From Lelliottia nimipressuralis (GTDB lineage: Bacteria; Pseudomonadota; Gammaproteobacteria; Enterobacterales; Enterobacteriaceae): DNA of 64,000 nt. The stretch spans positions 124,001 to 188,000 of the forward strand of contig NZ_SDDX01000005.1 in the NCBI RefSeq assembly GCF_004115925.1, in the 5' to 3' direction. The notes under the pieces were generated by a model, which did not search any database, was not told where the DNA came from, and saw only the letters and a program-made list of their open reading frames with translations. The position numbers were made by a program, and so were the translations under genes. Each line of letters begins with the position of its first letter. Position 1 is the first letter of the stretch. Shown here piece by piece: positions 28,402 to 36,896 of this stretch.

Positions 28402-28645
28402 TTCATCACCACCGCGTAATATTTGCGGCTACTATGCCAATAGTTGCGTCGGGTTATTATTCGGATATTCAAACTAACGAAAAGAATTTGTCAGTTTTTT
28501 AGCGCCAAATTTGTATCAAGTCCAATAATGGACCCAGCATTTTTAAGGGAATTTCAGCGTGTTGAAGAACCTGCAAATAATAGGCGCTAGAAGATTGGGA
28601 GGATTCCGATATAATAAGCTTTTGACTATGGACCAGGTCGATCAA

Positions 28646-29029
28646 ATGACAAAAGCATCCTCTCTTTCCGCCATCGGTATTGCTGTCGCAATTGTTGGCG
28701 CTGCCTATATGGGTTACGCGCACTTCCACGATAAACCCGATTATCTGCAAGCCGCTGAAACCCGAGTCAGCTCTTATCTCACCAGTGACTATGGCCGCGT
28801 ATCCTGTAACAGCACGCAGGTGAAGGGCCAGCAGTGGCATCTTGAGTGCCACAACGTAGCGAAAAGCAAAAACTTCGAATATGACGTCTATCCTGCTGAA
28901 GAGGCGCCCTATGCCGTATCACGCGCATTTTACCTTGAAGCGGTTAACGATAACGCCATTCAAAGCGCCAGTCAGGGGCTGATGAAATATCTGCAAATTA
29001 GTACAGCAGCGAATAATGTCCAGTCGTGA
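28646..29029 (+). CDS. unassigned small protein with one N-terminal membrane segment
   Basis: 127 aa that I do not recognise. Residues about 6-25 (SLSAIGIAVAIVGAAYMGYA) are hydrophobic and could be a signal anchor or uncleaved signal; the rest is soluble, with two cysteines (in VSCNST and LECHN) that could form a disulfide outside the cytoplasm. ATG 28646 has AGG 8 nt upstream; ATG 28628 is an alternative adding six residues. TATAAT at 28610-28615 is a possible -10 without a good -35. Codon use resembles the neighbours and the frame is open, so it is probably real. Confidence 0.7.
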   Translation: MTKASSLSAIGIAVAIVGAAYMGYAHFHDKPDYLQAAETRVSSYLTSDYGRVSCNSTQVKGQQWHLECHNVAKSKNFEYDVYPAEEAPYAVSRAFYLEAVNDNAIQSASQGLMKYLQISTAANNVQS

Positions 29030-29155
29030 TAATGCCGGATGGCGTTTGTTTAATATTCGTTTATGAAATGAATGGTAGTTTATTATGCGATCCGCTACCG
29101 GTTATGGAATACCGGACGTAGATACCAAAATACAAATCTATCCATGCAAGCATTT

Positions 29156-29181
29156 ACCGCCAGATTATGGCGGTTTTTTTT
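29156..29181 (+). terminator. terminator downstream of the unassigned small gene
   Basis: ACCGCC, a 7-nt loop and GGCGGT are followed by seven T. It lies 126 nt beyond the 29029 stop and just before the convergent ftrA end. Confidence 0.88.
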
Positions 29182-29190
29182 GCGTTAAAT

Positions 29191-30219
29191 TCAGCGAATA
29201 TCGGCATGACACTGACGGGCTAAATACTGTTTTCGGTATTGCGCAGGCGAAAGATCATACTGCTGGCGAAAATGGTGGCGCAGGGTGGCGGAATGGCCGA
29301 ACCCGGTTTGTTCTGCGATGCTGTCGATACTTAAGCGGCTATTTTCCAGAAACTCCTTTGCCCGCAGCAGCCGTTCGTTCAGTAGCCAGCGCGCGGGCGT
29401 GGTTCCTGTGGCATTAGCAAAACGGCGCAGAAAGGTCCGCTCACTCATTCCCACACGACGCGCCAGCGAACTCACACTGTGGTTCACCGTCAGCTGCTGA
29501 TGCAGAAAATCAAACAGCTGCCCGAATCGCTGGCTCTCCCGCAATACCGCGACAGGACGACTCACCTGCTGCGTTTGTGCGCCATCGCGATGTGGCTGAA
29601 TCACCAGACGGTGCGCCACACGGTTCGCTGCGTCCATGCCATAATCACGCCGGACGACGTGCAGGCACAGATCGATTCCGGCGGCGCTGCCCGCCGAGGT
29701 GAGAACTATCCCTTCGTCCTGGTAAAGCACATCTTCAATCACCTCAATTGCCGGAAAGCGCGTTTTCAGTGTCTCTGTATAGCGCCAGTGCGTGGTGGCT
29801 TTTCGCCCGTCAAGCACGCCCGCTGCGGCCAGCACGAACACGCCGGAACAGATTGAGAGCAGATGGCAGCCACGCGCGTGGGCATGGCGAAGCGCCTCGC
29901 ACAGTGCGGGCGGAACGGTTTCCTCTACACCGCGCCAGCCGGGAACGATAATCAGGTCTGCCTGTTCCAGAAGTGTTAAATCACCGTCAGCCACCATTCT
30001 GATCCCGCCCGTAGCCCGCAGCTCGCCTTGCTCCACGGAAGCCACGCTAAACCGATACCAGTCATCGCCCATTTCCGGGCGCGGCAGGCCGAAAATCTCG
30101 ACCGCCACGCCAAACTCGAAAGTACACAGGCCGTCGTACGCCAGGGCAACCACCCGCGGGCGCGGGACCTGTCGTAAGTTTGTCATCATTTTGCTGTTTT
30201 CTGGCATAACCGCAGGCAT
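29191..30219 (-). CDS. ftrA: GlxA/FtrA-type transcriptional regulator (DJ-1/PfpI domain plus AraC HTH)
   Basis: 342 aa. The N-terminal class-I glutamine-amidotransferase-like domain (about residues 20-190) has CSGVFVLAAAGVLDGRKATTHW with the nucleophile-elbow Cys, and the C-terminal AraC HTH (about 235-335) ends FGHSATLRHHFRQQYDLSPAQY. The GlxA/FtrA family lacks proven enzyme activity and acts as regulators. The start is ambiguous: ATG 30219 has GAG 7 nt upstream, while ATGs at 30207, 30189 and 30186 are also possible. It is divergent from a rhodanese gene, its likely target. Confidence 0.88.
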   Translation of the reverse strand: MPAVMPENSKMMTNLRQVPRPRVVALAYDGLCTFEFGVAVEIFGLPRPEMGDDWYRFSVASVEQGELRATGGIRMVADGDLTLLEQADLIIVPGWRGVEETVPPALCEALRHAHARGCHLLSICSGVFVLAAAGVLDGRKATTHWRYTETLKTRFPAIEVIEDVLYQDEGIVLTSAGSAAGIDLCLHVVRRDYGMDAANRVAHRLVIQPHRDGAQTQQVSRPVAVLRESQRFGQLFDFLHQQLTVNHSVSSLARRVGMSERTFLRRFANATGTTPARWLLNERLLRAKEFLENSRLSIDSIAEQTGFGHSATLRHHFRQQYDLSPAQYRKQYLARQCHADIR

Positions 30220-30280
30220 TCACTGACTCAATTTTTGGATAACGTACTGTTAACACAAACGCCATACAGGAGAAAGTACC

Positions 30281-30679
30281 ATGAGTTATGTCACTGAGTT
30301 TCCCGCCGCCGACCCGCAAGAGTCTGTCGCCCATTTCCTGCGCCGTCTGAGCGTAGAAACGGACTGCGCCGACGTGCACCACGCCATAGCCAATCATCAG
30401 CAGGACTTTGTATTGCTGCACGTCGTGGGCCGCCCGGAGCAATTTGCCCGCCGTCATCTGCCTGGGGCGATCCATTTGCCCTGGTCGGCGATGAACGCCG
30501 AAACCATGGCGCAGTGGCCGCAGGATACCCTGTTTGTGGTCTACTGCGCCGGACCGCACTGCAACGGCGCAGACCGGGCGGCGCTGAAGCTTTCCCGTCT
30601 CGGCTTGCCGGTCAAAATCATGATCGGCGGCATTACAGGTTGGGAAGATGAAAACTACGCCTTTGCCACGGATGATTGA
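30281..30679 (+). CDS. single-domain rhodanese-like protein
   Basis: 132 aa. The active-site loop starts at Cys89 in VVYCAGPHCNGADRAA, with a second Cys at 94; HLPGAIHLPW near 59-68 is the conserved rhodanese CH2A-type motif. The family carries persulfide sulfur on the cysteine and transfers it to acceptors. No signal peptide. AGGAGAAAG precedes the ATG. Divergent from ftrA by 61 nt, as expected for a regulator-target pair. Confidence 0.88.
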   Translation: MSYVTEFPAADPQESVAHFLRRLSVETDCADVHHAIANHQQDFVLLHVVGRPEQFARRHLPGAIHLPWSAMNAETMAQWPQDTLFVVYCAGPHCNGADRAALKLSRLGLPVKIMIGGITGWEDENYAFATDD

Positions 30680-30753
30680 CCCGAAGATGAAAAAAATTCA
30701 TCTGCCATGAAATTTTCTCGTTTGCTGCAACGCAGGGGTTATGACATCTTTTT

Positions 30754-30777
30754 GGACATATAGCCATCCAGAAGTCT
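30754..30777 (+). promoter_or_regulatory. candidate MetJ operator (tandem met boxes)
   Basis: Three contiguous octamers, GGACATAT, AGCCATCC and AGAAGTCT, match the met box AGACGTCT at 5, 5 and 7 of 8 positions. They lie 62 nt before a MetE-like gene. Contiguous 8-bp tandem phasing is the hallmark of MetJ sites. Confidence 0.6.
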
Positions 30778-30839
30778 AAAAGTTCAATTACTGAATTATC
30801 ACTGTTGGCAATCAAATGCTGGCAGCAAAGGAGAGAATC

Positions 30840-31943
30840 ATGCAACGACAACACGCCCCGTACCGTGCCGATGTGGTAGGCAGTTTTTTACGTCCCGATG
30901 CGATTAAAGAGGCGCGAGCGAAATTCGCCAGCGGTGAAATTGACGCCGGTCAGCTGCGTGCCGTTGAAAACGACGCCATCCGTCAGGTGGTGGAGCAGCA
31001 GTGCGCCTGCGGCCTGCACGTGGTGACGGACGGTGAGTTTCGTCGCGCCTGGTGGCACTTTGATTTCTTCGACGGTTTACAGGGCGTGGAACGCTACGAT
31101 TCAAACCAGGGTATCCAGTTTAACGGCGTGCAGACCAAGGCCCACGGCGTGCGTGTTACCGGCAAACTGGGCTTTGGCGACCATCCGATGCTGGAAGATT
31201 TCCGCTATCTGAAAAGCATCAGCGGCAACGCCCAGCCGAAAATGACCATTCCAAGCCCGAGCGTGCTGCATTTCCGTGGCGGGCGTAAAGATATCGACGC
31301 GACGGTTTACCCGGAACTGGACGCCTATTTCGACGATCTGGCGACCACCTGGCGTGATGCGATCCATGCGTTTTACGAAGCGGGCTGCCGGTATCTGCAG
31401 CTGGACGACACGGTCTGGGCCTATCTCTGTTCTGACGATCAGCGCCGCCAGATCAAAGCGCGCGGGGACGATGCGGATCAGCTGGCCCGTACCTATGCCC
31501 GCGTGCTGAACAAAGCGCTGGAAGGCAAACCAGACGATCTGACCATCGGTCTGCATGTCTGTCGCGGCAATTTCCGCTCCACCTGGATCTCCGAAGGCGG
31601 TTATGAGCCGGTGGCCGAAGTGCTGTTTGGTTCGGTCAACGTGGACGCGTTCTTCCTCGAATATGACAACGACCGCAGCGGTGATTTCGCGCCGTTACGC
31701 TTTGTTCGTCCCGGCAAACAGCAGGTGGTGTTGGGCCTGATCACCACCAAAAATGGCGAACTGGAAAACCCGGAAGGGGTAAAAGCGCGGCTGGAAGAGG
31801 CGGCGCAATACGTGGCAAAAGAGCAGATTTGCCTCAGCCCGCAGTGCGGTTTTGCCTCGACCGAAGAGGGCAACACCCTGACGGAAACCCAGCAGTGGGA
31901 CAAAGTGCGTCTGGTGACGCAGATCGCTGACGAAGTCTGGTAA
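30840..31943 (+). CDS. cobalamin-independent methionine synthase-like methyltransferase (MetE C-domain family)
   Basis: 367 aa, corresponding to the catalytic C-terminal barrel of MetE without its N-terminal domain. Zinc ligands are visible as His239-x-Cys241 (GLHVCRGN) and Cys336 (SPQCGFAS), with a Glu in FFLEYDND. ADVVGSFLRP opens the barrel. The family transfers methyl groups to homocysteine or related thiols; the donor for these short versions is uncertain. AAAGGAGAG precedes ATG 30840. Tandem met boxes upstream support methionine control. Confidence 0.88.
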   Translation: MQRQHAPYRADVVGSFLRPDAIKEARAKFASGEIDAGQLRAVENDAIRQVVEQQCACGLHVVTDGEFRRAWWHFDFFDGLQGVERYDSNQGIQFNGVQTKAHGVRVTGKLGFGDHPMLEDFRYLKSISGNAQPKMTIPSPSVLHFRGGRKDIDATVYPELDAYFDDLATTWRDAIHAFYEAGCRYLQLDDTVWAYLCSDDQRRQIKARGDDADQLARTYARVLNKALEGKPDDLTIGLHVCRGNFRSTWISEGGYEPVAEVLFGSVNVDAFFLEYDNDRSGDFAPLRFVRPGKQQVVLGLITTKNGELENPEGVKARLEEAAQYVAKEQICLSPQCGFASTEEGNTLTETQQWDKVRLVTQIADEVW

Positions 31944-31950
31944 TTCTTCG

Positions 31951-31987
31951 GGCACAGCGTTGCACTTTATTAATGCAGCGCTGTGCC
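31951..31987. promoter_or_regulatory. long palindrome with NtrC-like site upstream of urtA
   Basis: The arms 31951-31964 and 31974-31987 pair over 14 bp with one wobble. At its centre is GCAC (31962-31965), 7 nt, then ATGC (31973-31976), one base off the NtrC consensus GCAC-N7-GTGC. It lies about 75 nt upstream of the sigma-54 promoter. No U-run follows, so an enhancer is favoured over a terminator, although it could also stop the upstream transcript. Confidence 0.55.
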
Positions 31988-32050
31988 ATTCTGAGTCGTT
32001 TCCCGCCGTTTACTGCCTTTACCCCCCTGAAATTCCGCGATTTTCCATCC

Positions 32051-32066
32051 TGGCATCCTTTTTGCT
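32051..32066 (+). promoter_or_regulatory. sigma-54 (RpoN) promoter of urtABCDE
   Basis: TGGCATCCTTTTTGCT matches the -24/-12 consensus (TGGCACG, 4 nt, TTGCW) with the invariant GG and GC exactly 10 nt apart. It ends 80 nt before the urtA start, with no competing gene between. Confidence 0.82.
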
Positions 32067-32146
32067 CTCCTGAAAATGACACGTTTGATTCTGCGTCCAG
32101 ATAGTACCGGACGTTTTCGCACAGCTTGTTTTTCAGGAGTGAAAAT

Positions 32147-33418
32147 ATGCACCGTCGTACCTTAATCAAAGCTTTCGCACTGTCTGCTTCCGTTGTCGCA
32201 ATGGGGATGAGTTTCGGCGTGCAGGCTGCCGATACGATTAAAATCGGGATCATGCACTCGCTCTCCGGCACGATGGCGATCTCAGAGACGCCGCTGAAAG
32301 ACGTGGCGCTGATGACCATTGATGAAATTAACGCCAAAGGCGGCGTGCTGGGTAAAAAGCTCGAACCGGTGGTGGTAGACCCGGCCTCGAACTGGCCGCT
32401 GTTTGCGGAAAAAGCGCGTCAGCTGTTAAGCCAGGATAAAGTCGCAGCGGTCTTTGGCTGCTGGACTTCTGTATCGCGCAAATCGGTATTACCGGTCTTC
32501 GAGGAGCTGAACGGGCTGCTGTTCTATCCGGTGCAGTATGAGGGCGAAGAGATGTCGCCAAACGTGTTTTATACCGGTGCGGCACCCAACCAGCAGGCCA
32601 TTCCGGCAGTCGAGTATCTGATGGGTGAGGATGGCGGGAGTGCCAAACGCTTCTTCCTGCTGGGGACCGACTACGTTTACCCACGCACTACCAACAAAAT
32701 CCTGCGCGCTTTCCTGCATTCCAAAGGGGTTCAGGATAAAGACATTGAAGAGGTCTACACCCCGTTTGGTCACAGCGATTACCAGACTATCGTTGCCAAT
32801 ATCAAGAAATTCTCCGCTGGCGGCAAAACGGCGGTGGTCTCCACCATCAACGGCGACTCCAACGTTCCATTCTATAAAGAGTTGGCAAACCAGGGCGTGA
32901 AAGCGACGGATGTGCCGGTGGTGGCGTTCTCCGTGGGAGAAGAGGAGCTGCGCGGCATCGACGCTAAACCGCTGGTGGGTAACCTCGCCGCCTGGAACTA
33001 CTTCGAGTCTGTCGATAACCCGACCAACCAGACGTTCGTCGCTGCGTATAAAGCCTACGCCAAAGCGCACAAACTGCCGAACGCCGATACGGTAGTGACT
33101 AACGATCCGATGGAAGCCACCTACGTGGGCATTCATATGTGGGCGCAGGCCGTGGAGAAAGCCGGAACCACCGACGTGGACAAAGTGCGTGCCGCCATGG
33201 CCGGGCAATCCTTCAAAGCGCCGTCGGGCTTTACGCTGACCATGGATGAAACCAACCACCATCTGCATAAGCCGGTGATGATTGGCGAAATCGAAGGCGA
33301 TGGCCAGTTCAACGTCGTCTGGCAGACCGATAAAACCGTCCGCGCTCAGCCGTGGAGCCCGTTCATTCAGGGCAATGATAAAAAGCCCGACCAGCCGATG
33401 AAAACCGCCAGTAACTAA
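32147..33418 (+). CDS. urtA: urea ABC transporter, periplasmic binding protein UrtA
   Basis: 423 aa. MHRRTLIKAFALSASVVAMG and GVQAAD form an export signal, followed by a type-I periplasmic binding fold: IKIGIMHSLSGTMAISETPLKD, FGCWTSVSRKSVLPVFEE and LLFYPVQYEGEE are hallmarks of UrtA/amide binders. It captures urea for the UrtBCDE permease. CAGGAG precedes ATG 32147, which is preferred over 32126. First gene of a five-gene operon under a sigma-54 promoter, so nitrogen limitation is the expected signal. Confidence 0.95.
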   Translation: MHRRTLIKAFALSASVVAMGMSFGVQAADTIKIGIMHSLSGTMAISETPLKDVALMTIDEINAKGGVLGKKLEPVVVDPASNWPLFAEKARQLLSQDKVAAVFGCWTSVSRKSVLPVFEELNGLLFYPVQYEGEEMSPNVFYTGAAPNQQAIPAVEYLMGEDGGSAKRFFLLGTDYVYPRTTNKILRAFLHSKGVQDKDIEEVYTPFGHSDYQTIVANIKKFSAGGKTAVVSTINGDSNVPFYKELANQGVKATDVPVVAFSVGEEELRGIDAKPLVGNLAAWNYFESVDNPTNQTFVAAYKAYAKAHKLPNADTVVTNDPMEATYVGIHMWAQAVEKAGTTDVDKVRAAMAGQSFKAPSGFTLTMDETNHHLHKPVMIGEIEGDGQFNVVWQTDKTVRAQPWSPFIQGNDKKPDQPMKTASN

Positions 33419-33441
33419 GCCTACTCGCACGGAGAAAAGCC

Positions 33442-35016
33442 ATGAGCGTAATGCGAATGTTCGTCGCAATAGTCTGGCTTGCCGGTCTGCTGCCAGGGAT
33501 GGCGCAGGCGTCGGATGCGGACAACTTTGTCGCCGCAAGCCGCAGCCAGCAAACTGCACTGCTGGAACACTGGGCCGTCGCGCCGGATGTCAAACGCCTG
33601 CCGCTGTTGCAGGCCTTGCAGAAAGAGAACCTGTTTGCTGACGGGCAGAAGCACGCTTTTGCTCGCGTCAACGGCGAGATGGTCGCGCTGGGTGATGCGT
33701 CGACGGTGGCGGGTGAGCCGAAAGCGGTCCGTCTGACCAACCGCCTGCGGGTGTTGGCCTCGACGGCGCTGTCCACACACCTGCTCGCCAGTGACAACGT
33801 CACGCAAAGGGCGCGTGCCGCGCTTCAGTTGCAGCGCGATGCCACGCCGGACATGTTGAACATGTTGCAGCAACGTCTGCTCGTCGAGAAGGATGACGGC
33901 GTGCATCAGGCGCTGGAAGTGGCGCTGGCAAATCTCCAGCTGGTCAGCCCGCAGGCGGAGGTGCGTTTGCAGGCGGTTGAGCTGCTGGGGCACTCAGCCA
34001 ATCCGGAAACCCAGACCCGTCTGTTGCCTTATACCCAGCCCCAAACGGAACCCGACGCCCGCGTGCGCGAGGCGGCGGAAAACAGCCTGAGCAAAATACA
34101 GCATCGTCTGCTGATAAGCGATCTGCTGGGGCAGGCCTTTATGGGGTTGTCGCTGGGGTCCGTACTGCTGCTGGCGGCGCTGGGACTTGCGATCACCTAC
34201 GGCTTGCTGGGGGTGATCAATATGGCGCACGGCGAAATGCTGATGCTGGGCGCCTACTGTACGTGGATGGTTCAGCAAATGATGGCGCAGTTTATGCCCC
34301 AGTGGCTGGCATTTTATCCGGTGGTGGCGCTGCCGGTAGCCTTCCTGGTGACTGCCGGTATCGGTATGGCGCTGGAGCGCACGATTATTCGCCATCTCTA
34401 CGGTCGACCGCTGGAAACGCTGCTCGCGACCTGGGGCATCAGCCTGATGATTATCCAGATTGTGCGCATGACCTTTGGCGCGCAGAACCTGGAAGTGGCT
34501 AACCCGGCGTGGCTGTCGGGGGGCGTGCAGGTGTTTGCCAATCTAATTTTGCCGTGGAACCGTCTGGTGGTGCTGGGATTTGTGCTGCTGGTCCTGTTCT
34601 TCACCTGGCTTATCCTCAACAAAACCCGCCTGGGGCTAAACGTACGGGCGGTGACGCAAAACCGCAGTATGGCCGCCTGCTGCGGCGTGCCGACCGGGCG
34701 CGTCGATATGCTGGCGTTTGGACTGGGATCGGGGATCGCGGGATTGGGAGGCGTGGCGCTGTCGCAGCTCGGTAACGTCGGGCCGGAACTCGGGCAGGGT
34801 TACATCATCGATTCGTTCCTCGTGGTGGTGCTGGGCGGTGTCGGCCAGCTGGCAGGCAGCGTGGCCGCGGCATTTGGCCTCGGGATCTTCAACAAAATTC
34901 TTGAACCGCAAATGGGTGCCGTGCTCGGCAAAATCCTGATTCTGGTGGCGATCATTCTGTTTATTCAGAAGCGTCCTCAGGGGTTGTTTGCACTTAAAGG
35001 GAGGGTGACAGACTGA
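33442..35016 (+). CDS. urtB: urea ABC transporter permease UrtB
   Basis: 524 aa. A signal peptide and about 200-residue HEAT-like/periplasmic N-terminal extension precede the branched-chain amino-acid type permease domain, beginning near residue 232 (FMGLSLGSVLLLAALGLAITYGLLG and INMAHGEMLMLGAY). The extension is normal for UrtB. GGAG precedes the ATG. Its TGA overlaps the urtC ATG by one base. With UrtC it forms the membrane channel. Confidence 0.95.
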   Translation: MSVMRMFVAIVWLAGLLPGMAQASDADNFVAASRSQQTALLEHWAVAPDVKRLPLLQALQKENLFADGQKHAFARVNGEMVALGDASTVAGEPKAVRLTNRLRVLASTALSTHLLASDNVTQRARAALQLQRDATPDMLNMLQQRLLVEKDDGVHQALEVALANLQLVSPQAEVRLQAVELLGHSANPETQTRLLPYTQPQTEPDARVREAAENSLSKIQHRLLISDLLGQAFMGLSLGSVLLLAALGLAITYGLLGVINMAHGEMLMLGAYCTWMVQQMMAQFMPQWLAFYPVVALPVAFLVTAGIGMALERTIIRHLYGRPLETLLATWGISLMIIQIVRMTFGAQNLEVANPAWLSGGVQVFANLILPWNRLVVLGFVLLVLFFTWLILNKTRLGLNVRAVTQNRSMAACCGVPTGRVDMLAFGLGSGIAGLGGVALSQLGNVGPELGQGYIIDSFLVVVLGGVGQLAGSVAAAFGLGIFNKILEPQMGAVLGKILILVAIILFIQKRPQGLFALKGRVTD

Positions 35017-36089
35017 TGAGCCAGCCGCTGACGTTAACCCTGGCGCGAAAAGCGCCACGCTTTATCCCGCTTTTTGGCAGCCTGATACTTGCCATTTTGC
35101 TGGTCCTGCCGTTTCTGGCGCTGCTGCCGGCCAGCCATCCGCTGTCAGTTTCCACCTGGATGCTGACGCTTGTCGGGAAGATCCTCTGCTATGCGATCGT
35201 TGCCGTCGCCCTCGACCTGGTCTGGGGTTATGCCGGAATGCTCTCTCTGGGGCACGGTATTTTCTTTGCTCTCGGCGGGTATGCGATGGGGATGTACCTG
35301 ATGCGTCAGGCGTCGGGCGAAAGCCTCCCGGCGTTTATGTCGTTTCTCTCCTGGAGCGAACTGCCGTGGTTCTGGTGGGGCACACAGCATTTTGCCTGGG
35401 CGATGCTGCTGGTGGTGATGATCCCCGGCCTGCTGGCGCTGATCTTCGGCTGGTTTGCCTTTCGCTCAAAAATCAAAGGGGTCTATTTTTCGATCATGAC
35501 CCAGGCGCTGACCTACGCGGGCATGCTCCTGTTCTTTCGCAATGAAACCGGCTTTGGCGGCAACAACGGCTTTACCGGGTTTACCACGCTGCTGGGCTTT
35601 TCGGTGACGGCAACCACCACGCGTATCGCCCTGTTTCTGGCGACCGTTGTCCTGCTGGTGGCCTCGCTTGCCATCGGTTTTGCGCTGGCGAAAAGCAAAT
35701 TTGGTCGCATCCTGACGGCGGTGCGCGATGCGGAAAACCGCTTGACGTTTTGCGGCTACGATCCGCGTGGTTTCAAACTGCTGGTCTGGACGCTTTCGGC
35801 GGTACTGTGTGGGCTGGCCGGGGCGCTGTACGTCCCGCAGGTGGGGATTATCAATCCCGGCGAAATGTCGCCAACTAACTCCATTGAAGCCGCGATTTGG
35901 GTGGCTCTCGGTGGGCGAGGAACGCTGGTCGGCCCGGTGATTGGCGCGGCGCTGGTCAACGGTGCGAAAAGCTATTTCACCGTGGCGATGCCGGAATACT
36001 GGCAGCTGTTTCTCGGCGGAATTTTTATCGCCGTCACGCTCTTTTTACCGCGCGGCGTCTACGGGCTTTTTCGTAAGGGAGAGAAATAA
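35016..36089 (+). CDS. urtC: urea ABC transporter permease UrtC
   Basis: 357 aa with about ten membrane segments, homologous to LivM. DLVWGYAGMLSLGHGIFFALGGYAMGMYL and the EAA-like AVRDAENRLTFCGYDPRGFKLLVW loop, which docks the ATPases, are present. Overlaps of one base with both urtB and urtD indicate tight translational coupling. Confidence 0.95.
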   Translation: MSQPLTLTLARKAPRFIPLFGSLILAILLVLPFLALLPASHPLSVSTWMLTLVGKILCYAIVAVALDLVWGYAGMLSLGHGIFFALGGYAMGMYLMRQASGESLPAFMSFLSWSELPWFWWGTQHFAWAMLLVVMIPGLLALIFGWFAFRSKIKGVYFSIMTQALTYAGMLLFFRNETGFGGNNGFTGFTTLLGFSVTATTTRIALFLATVVLLVASLAIGFALAKSKFGRILTAVRDAENRLTFCGYDPRGFKLLVWTLSAVLCGLAGALYVPQVGIINPGEMSPTNSIEAAIWVALGGRGTLVGPVIGAALVNGAKSYFTVAMPEYWQLFLGGIFIAVTLFLPRGVYGLFRKGEK

Positions 36090-36886
36090 TGCAGCCAGCC
36101 GAAGGACTCTTTACCCGGCAGTTGCCCGGCGACCGCTTTCGCGATCAGACCGACCCGGTGCTCCAGCTGGAGTCGATTAACGTCAATTTCGACGGTTTTC
36201 AGGCGCTGACGGATCTGTCGCTCAACATTGGCGTGGGTGAATTGCGTTGCGTCATTGGGCCGAACGGCGCGGGGAAAACCACGCTGATGGACGTGATTAC
36301 AGGCAAAACGCGGCCACAAAGCGGGCGGGCGATTTACGATCAGTCGATAGATTTAACGGGTCTCGATCCGGCGGCGATTGCACGCCAGGGGATCGGGCGC
36401 AAATTCCAGAAACCGACCGTATTCGAAGCCCTGACGGTGTGGGAAAATCTGGAGCTGGCGATGAAGGGCGACAAATCCGTGTGGGCCAGTCTGCGCGCGC
36501 GTTTGACGTCAGAGCAGAGCGACCGTATCCACGAGATGTTAACGCTGCTGCGCCTGAGCGCCGAGCGCGACCGGCGCGCCGGGATGCTCTCTCACGGGCA
36601 AAAGCAGTTTCTGGAAATCGGCATGCTGCTGGTACAGGAGCCGCATTTGCTGCTGCTCGATGAGCCTGCCGCCGGGATGACGGATGCAGAAACCGAATAT
36701 TCGGCAGAGCTGTTTCGCACGCTTGCCGGAAAGCACTCCCTGATGGTGGTCGAGCACGACATGGGCTTTGTTGAAACCATCGCCGATCACGTCACCGTTC
36801 TGCATCAGGGGCGAGTGCTGGCGGAAGGCTCGCTGCGCGAGGTGCAGGCCAACGAGCAGGTGATTGAAGTCTATCTGGGACGCTAA
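36089..36886 (+). CDS. urtD: urea ABC transporter ATPase UrtD
   Basis: 265 aa. Walker A GPNGAGKT at residues 58-65, an ABC signature variant LSHGQKQ, and Walker B LLLLDEPAAGM are all intact. LivG-type ATPase energising UrtBC together with UrtE. Start ATG shares its A with the urtC stop. Confidence 0.95.
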   Translation: MQPAEGLFTRQLPGDRFRDQTDPVLQLESINVNFDGFQALTDLSLNIGVGELRCVIGPNGAGKTTLMDVITGKTRPQSGRAIYDQSIDLTGLDPAAIARQGIGRKFQKPTVFEALTVWENLELAMKGDKSVWASLRARLTSEQSDRIHEMLTLLRLSAERDRRAGMLSHGQKQFLEIGMLLVQEPHLLLLDEPAAGMTDAETEYSAELFRTLAGKHSLMVVEHDMGFVETIADHVTVLHQGRVLAEGSLREVQANEQVIEVYLGR

Positions 36887-36896
36887 AGGAGCCGTC

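Noticed and set aside
29085..29417. possible small gene or sRNA starting ATGCGATCCGC
   Set aside because: The frame runs through a strong terminator and into antisense of ftrA; a short transcript ending at 29181 cannot be excluded but has no convincing promoter.
30680..30839. cobalamin or SAM riboswitch upstream of the MetE-like gene
   Set aside because: No riboswitch core or terminator was found in the 160-nt leader; tandem met boxes explain the likely control better.
32489..33559. 356-codon minus-strand frame
   Set aside because: Antisense to urtA; low-complexity shadow translation, while urtA has full family signatures.
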